IMG/VR virus record: IMGVR_UViG_3300025640_000003
Coordinates: 1-55,283 of that record
Direction: 5' to 3' (one strand)
Source of the DNA: a virus
DNA length: 55,283 nucleotides
The translations under genes and the position numbers were made by a program. How positions within the stretch are numbered: the stretch's first letter is position 1; every line of letters starts with the position of its first letter. Positions 43,166-48,900 of this stretch are shown here, in pieces. Below the pieces are notes generated by a model. The model worked only from the letters and a program-made list of their open reading frames with translations. It did not search any database and had not been told where the DNA came from.

Positions 43166-43183
43166 CATAGAGTGCACTCTATG
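43166..43183. promoter_or_regulatory. Perfect 18-bp palindrome, operator candidate
   Basis: CATAGAGTGCACTCTATG is its own reverse complement. Flanks extend the symmetry imperfectly (ACATTATGGTA to the left, TACATAATGG to the right). It lies in the leader between the two leftward promoters, where a dimeric repressor or activator could bind. Confidence 0.7.
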
Positions 43184-43228
43184 GTACATAATGGTTATAC
43201 TTTAAGAATTATAACTCTATAAAAGAAA

Positions 43229-43280
43229 TAATAATATACTTAAGTAATACCTTAAGGTTACTTAAAGGTACATTAAGTAC
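43229..43280. repeat. TTAAG-rich repeat cluster, copy A
   Basis: Contains ACTTAAGTAATACCTTAAG, then GGTTACTTAAAGG and TACATTAAGTACC. The units ATACCTTAAGGTTA and TAAAGGTACATTAAGTA recur with small changes at 52091-52149, just before the integrase. A shared DNA-binding protein is the simplest explanation. Confidence 0.6.
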
Positions 43281-43365
43281 CTACACGATGAGATACATAA
43301 TGGACATCCTCAAGGACTGACTAACGAAGTTCATCGTAGTAGTTACTTAAGCAGGACTACGTCCT

Positions 43366-43394
43366 ATTTTAATACTTATGCCCGCCCCTGTCAA
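43366..43394 (-). promoter_or_regulatory. Predicted upstream late promoter (TTGACA-N17-TAAAAT)
   Basis: Minus strand TTGACA at 43394-43389, 17-base spacer, TAAAAT at 43371-43366. It would give a leader of about 325 bases carrying the palindrome and the repeat cluster before the first late gene. Its -35 box lies inside the left arm of a plus-strand terminator. Confidence 0.65.
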
Positions 43395-43420
43395 GAGCTG
43401 ATGGGGGTTTTTTATTTTAT
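43385..43420 (+). terminator. Plus-strand rho-independent terminator in the control region
   Basis: CCCCTGTCA pairs with TGATGGGGG (nine pairs, two wobble) around AGAGC, followed by TTTTTT and an AT-rich stretch. No gene is visible upstream on the plus strand, so it may end a small untranslated RNA or insulate the early promoter region. Confidence 0.65.
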
Positions 43421-44509
43421 TTATAGTTTTTATAGACCTGAATCAATTCTACAGTTAGTAACACCTCCCTAAACCTACCTGTATCCTCTCAGAGGCGCTG
43501 TAAGGGGGTCTAGAAGCTCATCTTAGTGTATTGGTAGGTAAGGGTAGCCTACAGCCCCTAGAGGCTCTCTAAGGCCCCTCACAGCTTCTTAAACAAAGAC
43601 AGTCCCCAAAACGAGTGATCAGTGTGGTTTCCTTATAGGGACGTGTCCCTTTAAGCATCTGCCCCTTGTTTATCTTAAGTAGTTAACACCTTTAAAAACC
43701 TCCCCGCTGTCAAGAGTGGTATATAACGTACGGTACCACCCCCCCTGTCCCATGCACCCCCTTAGTTATATGGGAAATATAGCTTTGATCCTTGGCTGTC
43801 GTCAAAACGTAGGGGAATCTCTATGCTATCCCGTTGATATCATTAGGTTTAATATAGAATAGATCATTCAGATGTCCAAAAAGAGGTTCACCGATTGAAC
43901 AAATATGAACACCATTCACAAAAGTAGGTAAGTTATGCATACCTATCCCATACCTTAGGAAAACAGTAAGGATTATACCTGATCAAAACACTAGGGAATC
44001 CATTTTGTTTTGTATATAGATCACACACGACGCGCGCGGGTTCTTATACTCAAAAAAGGGACAACACATTCCAAAACATAAATATCAAAAACATTATTCA
44101 ATAAAAACAAACACTTAGATAATCCTATTAGATAACCTATTGAAAACATTAGAAAACTTTTCTATTGCAATCGGATTCGTTATCGGGCTAAAACTTATTC
44201 ATCGAAAGCGACAAGGCAACGAAGCACAAGGTTAAGACCTAGCACGATGCCAGCGTCCTTAAGACAAGTCCGGTGAAAGGCCCGACAAGTTTATTGTTGA
44301 CAAGGGTTTGCGAGTGTGCAAGTCTGAATGTGTAGAGAGTTACTTGGTTACGGTATAGGCTAAATTTGTGTCATACAGGGGCGTTTGTTCACCTGTAAAC
44401 GGATAAAGCTTGCCACGCTGTTTATCATCGTTGTTTAGTCTGCATGGATAGGTGTAAGCCGATCATTCCCTAAGCGCAGAGTTTATGGTCCCTAACCAAT
44501 GGGATGCTG

Positions 44510-44583
44510 GCTCTACCGTTATGTCCTTAGTGTGAGGATGCAGACTTATCTGTAGCACTACACCCGCTCTACCATTGTGTCCT
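44510..44583 (-). repeat. Pair of tRNA D-arm-like 18-bp repeats
   Basis: Minus strand AGGACATAACGGTAGAGC (44527-44510) and AGGACACAATGGTAGAGC (44583-44566) differ at two bases. GGTAGAGC is the D-arm signature of tRNAs, but no T-arm or full cloverleaf follows. They may be tRNA remnants or a structured leader. Confidence 0.5.
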
Positions 44584-44698
44584 ATATACCACACTTGGGT
44601 GTCTAAAATAAAAGTTTACTGAGCCTAGGTAGACGGGCTATGCGAAATTGAGATGCCCTAGATGTGTGGATGTGATGCACCTATAGCACACGTGTGTG

Positions 44699-44707
44699 TG
44701 TTATAAT
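44699..44707 (+). promoter_or_regulatory. Extended -10 promoter for the rightward early block
   Basis: TGTTATAAT at 44699-44707 is a perfect -10 with the TGN extension; no good -35 is needed or seen. Transcription would start near 44714, giving a 25-base leader to the ATG at 44739. It supports that start over the upstream GTG 44694 and ATG 44706. Confidence 0.7.
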
Positions 44708-44738
44708 GTCTCACATTATCAAAGCAAGGGTGAATGAT

Positions 44739-45272
44739 ATGACTAAAACCGTAGAACGTGATCTGGTGGCCTCATGGATGGGGTCTGTGCGTGGGTCTGA
44801 GTATGGCTTTCTGAAAGCCGTGGTGTATGCCTTGGAACAATTCGAACACAAGAATAATAAGCCGTTGACTGCAATGGTGGCTATCTGTAATGGTAAGCAA
44901 TTCACAGGGTATAAGATTGTGGATGGTGATCGTCTGCCCTATGCTGCACCCTTGAAGCGGATACTTGCACAAGCGTTGTCGGGGTGTGAGTTGCGTCTTA
45001 AAGATGGTAAGGCCAAGTGGAAAGTGTCTGACAATGGTGGTGTGAACCGTGATATTCTTGATGGCTTGCGTGTTCTTGTGTCCAATGACAAGTCGTGTTC
45101 TGTGCGGTCTACTGCCTTTAAAGAAATGTTCCCTGTGGTCAAGAAAGCACCCACTAAGCCTGTGGTAGAGCTTGCCCAATCACGTGCTGCATCCTTACGT
45201 AAGTGGTGTGCTGAGAATGGTTTTGACCGTAAGACTATGGCTGCTATGTTGCTGAATGAGCCAAGCCACTAA
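44739..45272 (+). CDS. Hypothetical early protein, 177 aa
   Basis: First gene after the early promoter. ATG 44739 follows AAGGGTG. The protein is basic (VKKAPTKPVVELAQSRAASLR near the end), with a C-terminal segment (AASLRKWCAENGFDRKTMAAMLL) that could be a small DNA-binding helical domain. No family recognised. As the leading early gene it may target host functions, without evidence. Confidence 0.7.
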   Translation: MTKTVERDLVASWMGSVRGSEYGFLKAVVYALEQFEHKNNKPLTAMVAICNGKQFTGYKIVDGDRLPYAAPLKRILAQALSGCELRLKDGKAKWKVSDNGGVNRDILDGLRVLVSNDKSCSVRSTAFKEMFPVVKKAPTKPVVELAQSRAASLRKWCAENGFDRKTMAAMLLNEPSH

Positions 45273-45293
45273 ACACGAGTGAGGATTAGAACT

Positions 45294-45494
45294 ATGTGGA
45301 AGCAAGAGTATGTAGAACGTGCGGTGTCTATCTCGTGTATGGAATGGGATAGCTTGGAACGTGGTAAGGCGTGGGATGACCTACAAGATGATATCCTTGG
45401 CAAGTTGTCTTTGGAGGAGTGTGCCGCTTTAGATCAATACTGTGAGTCTGTGCCGTCTATTGGTGCAATGATGATTCGCTTAATTATGCCGTGA
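45294..45494 (+). CDS. Hypothetical early protein, 66 aa
   Basis: ATG 45294 is chosen because GAGGATTAG lies just before it; the longer frame from GTG 45279 would start inside that ribosome site. Acidic helical protein (ERAVSISCMEWDSLERGKAW). No family recognised. Confidence 0.6.
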   Translation: MWKQEYVERAVSISCMEWDSLERGKAWDDLQDDILGKLSLEECAALDQYCESVPSIGAMMIRLIMP

Positions 45495-45506
45495 AAGGAT
45501 GAAACT

Positions 45507-45602
45507 ATGTGGAAAGAAATCTTAACTGACCTTGTGTGTGTCTTGTGTATTGCCATTATTACATGGGGCTTTCTTGTCATCGGATATGGGATGGGGTTGT
45601 GA
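45507..45602 (+). CDS. Tiny predicted membrane protein, 31 aa
   Basis: ATG 45507 after AAAGGATGAAA. Almost the whole chain is one membrane helix (DLVCVLCIAIITWGFLVIGY). TGA 45600-45602 overlaps the next ATG. The translational coupling supports it; function unknown. Confidence 0.55.
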   Translation: MWKEILTDLVCVLCIAIITWGFLVIGYGMGL

Positions 45603-45856
45603 TGAAAACGTATACGATTGAGAAACGTGATAGGATTCTTGTACCTACCTCTGGGTCACAACGCAGGTGTTACAATGGGTGCTTTCCGTCCAGCGATTGG
45701 GAACACGGTTGGTCTGCTTGGGACTGGCTCAACTTGAATGTGCCTGAAGATGCAGTAACGGCTAAACTTACATTCTGGAGAGAGTTGACAGAATACTCTT
45801 TGTCTGTAGGCGGTAAAACTGTCTCTGAGTATCGTGCCGTAGAAAATGAAAGTTAG
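45602..45856 (+). CDS. Hypothetical early protein, 84 aa
   Basis: ATG 45602 overlaps the stop of the 31-aa gene; the longer frame from 45536 overlaps that gene entirely and has no ribosome site. Trp-rich acidic protein (SSDWEHGWSAWDWLNLNVPED). No family recognised. Confidence 0.6.
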   Translation: MKTYTIEKRDRILVPTSGSQRRCYNGCFPSSDWEHGWSAWDWLNLNVPEDAVTAKLTFWRELTEYSLSVGGKTVSEYRAVENES

Positions 45857-45878
45857 TACTATGGACATGATCGAATAT

Positions 45879-45899
45879 GAAGCACAAGGAGATGTGTAA
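45879..45899 (+). repeat. Repeated translation-start cassette, copy 1
   Basis: A 21-base segment containing GAAGCACAAGGAG is identical to 46438-46458. Each copy supplies the ribosome site of the following gene (45901 and 46458). The first 11 bases also occur at 44221-44231. Confidence 0.8.
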
Positions 45900-45900
45900 G

Positions 45901-46431
45901 ATGATTGTTTCAGGTTATAAGATTGAGCCTAATGCTCACCTTAGGGGTGCTGAACTTAGGTATGCTCACCTTAGGGGTGCTGAACTTAGGTATGCTAACC
46001 TTAGGGGTGCTAACCTTAGGGATGCTAACCTTAGGGATGCTGACATTAGGGATGCTGACCTTAGGTATGCTGACCTTAGGGATGCTGACCTTAGGTATGC
46101 TGACCTTAGGGGTGCTAGACTCCCACACTTTCAAATTTGCCCTCAGGAGGGTTCTTTCTGTGGGTATAAGAAAACCACCTTAGGTGTCGTAAGATTACTT
46201 ATCCCAAAAGGTGCAAAAAGGACTAACAGTCTTGTGGGTCGTAAGTGTAGGGCCTCTGAGGTTTTTGTGTTGGATGGGGAAGGTTTAGGGGGTACAGGCA
46301 CTCACTACTCTGGTATTACCTATGACAGAGGATTTATACTCTGTAAAACCTATGATGGGGACATTCGTGTGGAGTGTACCCAAGGTATCCACTTCTTTAT
46401 GACCCGTGAAGAAGCCGAAGAGTGGTCTTAA
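45901..46431 (+). CDS. Pentapeptide-repeat protein with C-terminal DUF5758-like domain
   Basis: 176 aa. Residues about 12-70 are tandem A(D/N/H)LRx repeats that form a right-handed beta-helix. The rest (VVRLLIPKGAKR, GRKCRASEVFVLD, VECTQGIHFFMTREEAEEW) matches the DUF5758 domain often fused to such repeats. Pentapeptide proteins can mimic DNA and inhibit gyrase or restriction, so an anti-host role is possible. At DNA level 15-base units repeat almost exactly (45931-46115), allowing length change. ATG 45901 fits the repeated ribosome-site cassette better than ATG 45877. Confidence 0.85.
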   Translation: MIVSGYKIEPNAHLRGAELRYAHLRGAELRYANLRGANLRDANLRDADIRDADLRYADLRDADLRYADLRGARLPHFQICPQEGSFCGYKKTTLGVVRLLIPKGAKRTNSLVGRKCRASEVFVLDGEGLGGTGTHYSGITYDRGFILCKTYDGDIRVECTQGIHFFMTREEAEEWS

Positions 46432-46437
46432 CTTAGA

Positions 46438-46458
46438 GAAGCACAAGGAGATGTGTAA
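46438..46458 (+). repeat. Repeated translation-start cassette, copy 2
   Basis: Identical 21 bases to 45879-45899, ending at the first base of the ATG at 46458. Suggests duplication of an early gene start or a selected leader sequence. Confidence 0.8.
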
Positions 46459-46868
46459 TGCAGTTCGTAATTTTTTCAATCGACAATGTGGATAACCTTC
46501 ACACCCTGTCAAAGTTCCTACGTCATATGGATACTATGCGGGCTATGGGTAAACTCAAAGGTTCCTTCCGCCCAATGGTGGGTAGCTACAAGGGTGTGTT
46601 GGAGTATGCCTTTGGGTGTCGTAAAGAGGACTTTGACGCTCATGTGCAGGGCTTTGGGTTCATCGACAATCAAGAGAGTGTGTTGGAGTTGACTGTCACT
46701 AATAACGGTCGTACTGCACCACGTACACTAGCCAAGTTGGTGTATTCTAGCGGTGATGTGGTGTCCTTGGGTAACTTCAAGGAGGTGACAAAGGGTGTGG
46801 CTATGGGTCTGGATGCTTGGACCTATGACCCTAAAGTTGATGTGTATTTTGCAGCGGAAGGAGAATAG
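46458..46868 (+). CDS. Hypothetical early protein, 136 aa
   Basis: Alpha/beta protein (MQFVIFSIDNVDNLHTLSKF, then GSYKGVLEYAFGCRKEDF). It looks soluble and compact and uses the same leader cassette as the pentapeptide gene. No family recognised by eye. Confidence 0.65.
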   Translation: MQFVIFSIDNVDNLHTLSKFLRHMDTMRAMGKLKGSFRPMVGSYKGVLEYAFGCRKEDFDAHVQGFGFIDNQESVLELTVTNNGRTAPRTLAKLVYSSGDVVSLGNFKEVTKGVAMGLDAWTYDPKVDVYFAAEGE

Positions 46869-46870
46869 TT

Positions 46871-47308
46871 ATGATCACTTATGAGCTTTTGGAGTCTCGT
46901 GGTGCTTGTGAGGGCCAAGTCAAGTTGTTTCGTGATACATTCCCAGAGGGTGTGGAGGTTTCAGTCGATCTTTGTGTAAAGTATGCAAGTAGGTTTGATT
47001 TTAACTGGGCTGGGTATGAATTACTGAAAGATACTGAGGCTTATAGGGATGCTAGGGCACCCTTGTGGAAGGCTTATGAGGATGCTAAGGCACCCTTGTG
47101 GAAGGCTTATGAGGATGCTAAGGCACCCTTGTGGAAGGCTTATGAGGATGCTGAGGCACCCTTGTGGAAGGCTTATGAGGATGCTGAGGCACCCTTGTGG
47201 AAGGCTTATGAGGATGCTAGGGCACCCTTGTTGAAGGCTTATAGGGAGGGTCTTGCAAAGGTTTTTGCTGAAATGTATCTAGAGGAGAATAGTTATGATC
47301 AAGTATGA
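46871..47308 (+). CDS. Tandem-repeat protein (APLWKAYEDAx), 145 aa
   Basis: Residues about 62-124 consist of five near-identical 11-residue units APLWKAYEDA(K/E/R) and a sixth diverged one. An 11-residue period suits a right-handed helical or coiled-coil rod, with Trp and Tyr at fixed places. The N-terminal 60 residues are a small non-repetitive domain (MITYELLESRGACEGQVKLF). It may act as a binding rod or mimic; function unknown. Confidence 0.75.
   Translation: MITYELLESRGACEGQVKLFRDTFPEGVEVSVDLCVKYASRFDFNWAGYELLKDTEAYRDARAPLWKAYEDAKAPLWKAYEDAKAPLWKAYEDAEAPLWKAYEDAEAPLWKAYEDARAPLLKAYREGLAKVFAEMYLEENSYDQV
47057..47242 (+). repeat. 33-bp tandem repeats within the gene at 46871
   Basis: Five full 33-bp units starting GCACCCTTGTGGAAGGC at 47057, 47090, 47123, 47156 and 47189, nearly identical at DNA level, plus a partial unit at 47222-47242. 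The low divergence implies recent expansion and probable copy-number variation. Confidence 0.9.
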
Positions 47309-47489
47309 GGTGCACGACTATGCGGGGGTGTGGAACGTCTTTGAGGATTATATGGAAGCTCTCGTGTGTGCTAACCAAATGTTCAATCGGGCCATGAAGT
47401 ATGGTGGTGATGAGTACATCAAGGTTATTGAAGTAACCAGAACAGAAAAAGATTGGGAGTCCGATGTGGATTCCCTCATGAACCAATAG
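47295..47489 (+). CDS. Hypothetical protein, 64 aa
   Basis: Starts inside the 3' end of the repeat gene. An 18-base start cassette (GGAGAATAGTTATGATCA) here at 47284-47301 is identical to that of the repeat gene at 46860-46877. The protein (KYEVHDYAGVWNVFEDYMEA) is acidic and alpha/beta. No family recognised. Confidence 0.6.
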   Translation: MIKYEVHDYAGVWNVFEDYMEALVCANQMFNRAMKYGGDEYIKVIEVTRTEKDWESDVDSLMNQ

Positions 47490-47499
47490 GAGATATACA

Positions 47500-47727
47500 A
47501 TGTTTGCAATCGTAGCCACTAAGCCCCTCAATGACAACACCAAGGGGTTCCGTTTCAATATCTTAGGTACCAAGGGTCTCACCCGTAAGCGTAAGGCTAT
47601 CAGTCGTGGGTATAAGATTGAGGTTGGTAAATGTATGACCGCCTATCACCTTGGCAAGCGTACCATCTATATCGAAAAAGATGAGAATACTGTAACAAAG
47701 CGCGTATTGCGCCACTTCGCGGGGTAA
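47500..47727 (+). CDS. Hypothetical basic protein, 75 aa
   Basis: ATG 47500 after AGGAGATATACA, a strong ribosome site. Basic, beta-rich (GFRFNILGTKGLTRKRKAIS, then HLGKRTIYIEKDENTVTKRV). No family recognised. Confidence 0.6.
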   Translation: MFAIVATKPLNDNTKGFRFNILGTKGLTRKRKAISRGYKIEVGKCMTAYHLGKRTIYIEKDENTVTKRVLRHFAG

Positions 47728-47731
47728 GTTC

Positions 47732-48343
47732 ATGTACCAGAGAGATTGCATAGAGATTAGTGAGTATGCTGAGGAGAGTCCCGACAACTTTTATGATGTG
47801 TTAGAGTTTGTGTTGTGTACCATCAACATGCCACTATCACGTGTAATCGATCAACGGGTCTCAATCAAGAAGGATGGCCTAAATAGTAAGTGGTTGAGTA
47901 AGGTCAAGGCCAGTGGTGTATACTATGGACAACAGAATAAGTCTGAATTGTTCGATACTACCTTTTCAATCAAGGCAAAACATGGTACCAAACTTGCTGG
48001 GAGTTACCGTGCGGTGGATAACTTAATGCAGATACCATCTATCGGTGTCGTAAAGGCTGGGTTCATTGCACAGATGTGTGGCTTTAATGTCGCATGTCTT
48101 GACCGTCATAACGTCCGGGAGTTTGGTATCAAGGAAAACATCTTGACTATCTCAAAGACACTCAACCCTGACCTCAAGCTTAAGAAGTGTAAGACCTACA
48201 CCCAACTGTGTCAACGTAAAGGTACAGAGTTCTGGTGGGACTTCTGGTGCAACTTCGTGGCTGAACGTGGCGGGATGAACAAAAGCCTACCGACTGGTGA
48301 TGCAGTCAGTGCATACCATGTAAAAGCAATCAAGGAGATTTAA
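47732..48343 (+). CDS. Helix-hairpin-helix, DNA-glycosylase-like protein, 203 aa
   Basis: LMQIPSIGVVKAGFIAQMCG (residues 98-117) is a helix-hairpin-helix motif, and 16 residues after its Lys comes CLDRHN (D124). The order matches the HhH-GPD base-excision glycosylase core, L-P-G-x-G...D-x-H, where the Asp is catalytic. The catalytic Lys of bifunctional members is not present. It may remove or sense modified bases, or simply bind DNA. It is part of the early block of unknown genes. Confidence 0.65.
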   Translation: MYQRDCIEISEYAEESPDNFYDVLEFVLCTINMPLSRVIDQRVSIKKDGLNSKWLSKVKASGVYYGQQNKSELFDTTFSIKAKHGTKLAGSYRAVDNLMQIPSIGVVKAGFIAQMCGFNVACLDRHNVREFGIKENILTISKTLNPDLKLKKCKTYTQLCQRKGTEFWWDFWCNFVAERGGMNKSLPTGDAVSAYHVKAIKEI

Positions 48344-48344
48344 T

Positions 48345-48521
48345 ATGACTGAACCAACGCAACTTGAGAACCTGCCAATGCTGGTGGATGACATTAAAGC
48401 TACGACAAAGAAACTTAACAGTCTTATTGGTCGTGTCTCAAAGGACCACGGTGTGGAGTTTTCTAACTCTGCTGATAGTAAGAGTGGTCATATCTCTATC
48501 GTTATGAGGAAGAAACTATGA
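48345..48521 (+). CDS. Hypothetical small protein, 58 aa
   Basis: ATG 48345 after AAGGAGATTTAAT. Helical N-terminus (LVDDIKATTKKLNSLIGRVS), and the stop overlaps the next ATG (48518). Not recognised. Confidence 0.6.
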   Translation: MTEPTQLENLPMLVDDIKATTKKLNSLIGRVSKDHGVEFSNSADSKSGHISIVMRKKL

Positions 48522-48766
48522 ATAAGCCTAAGATCGGTGATGTGAAAGTAACCCCAGTCTACTACAAAACCACAGGGTTCGTGGAGGTGCCTGAGGGTGA
48601 ACAAGACCTCTACAGTGTAAGTATCTACAAGGTTGCTAGAGGTTATGGGGAGGGTTGGTTCCCCTTATACGACTTTCAATCAGGTGTCCCAGCGGATGTT
48701 TACGGTTATATGTATAGGGACAAGAAAGTTGCTTTGATGGCAGCTTCATGTATGGAGTTACAGTAG
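48518..48766 (+). CDS. Hypothetical protein, 82 aa
   Basis: ATG overlaps the previous stop. Aromatic, beta-rich sequence (VKVTPVYYKTTGFVEVPEGE). The stop TAG 48764-48766 overlaps a GTG start of the next small gene. No family recognised. Confidence 0.6.
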   Translation: MNKPKIGDVKVTPVYYKTTGFVEVPEGEQDLYSVSIYKVARGYGEGWFPLYDFQSGVPADVYGYMYRDKKVALMAASCMELQ

Positions 48767-48900
48767 TGGACTTTGCAGAATACATAGAGTACATCAACAG
48801 TCTAACAGCACAGTGTATCCTTGATGTAGAATTTTGGGATGAAGTAGGCTCACACCTTGAGGGTTGCTGGGATACAATAGAAAGGAACAAAGACCAATGA
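48766..48900 (+). CDS. Hypothetical small acidic protein, 44 aa
   Basis: GTG 48766 overlaps the previous stop, and TGA 48898-48900 overlaps the rIIA-like ATG at 48897. Acidic helical protein (DFAEYIEYINSLTAQCILDV). Coupling at both ends argues that it is translated. Confidence 0.5.
   Translation: MDFAEYIEYINSLTAQCILDVEFWDEVGSHLEGCWDTIERNKDQ

Larger units (their letters stand above)
43034..44738. other. 1.7-kb gene-free control region between the divergent blocks
   Basis: No convincing gene on either strand. It contains two leftward promoters, an 18-bp palindrome, an ATTAAGTA-type repeat cluster shared with the region before the integrase, a plus-strand terminator, an AT-rich stretch at about 44060-44170, a pair of tRNA-like 18-bp repeats, and the rightward extended -10 promoter. 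This is the likely seat of early/late control and possibly of the replication origin. Confidence 0.75.

Noticed and set aside
43708-43713. Minus-strand TTGACA in the control region
   Set aside because: No -10-like hexamer at 15-18 bases; left out as a promoter.
44297-44302. Plus-strand TTGACA in the control region
   Set aside because: The expected -10 position reads CAAGTC/AAGTCT, a poor match.
43034-44738. Hidden gene or phage RNA polymerase in the long gap
   Set aside because: Stops in all frames; no frame of useful length with a ribosome site. No T7-type RNA polymerase gene was found anywhere.
47057-47242. CRISPR-like array
   Set aside because: Units are contiguous with no spacers and code for an in-frame peptide repeat.
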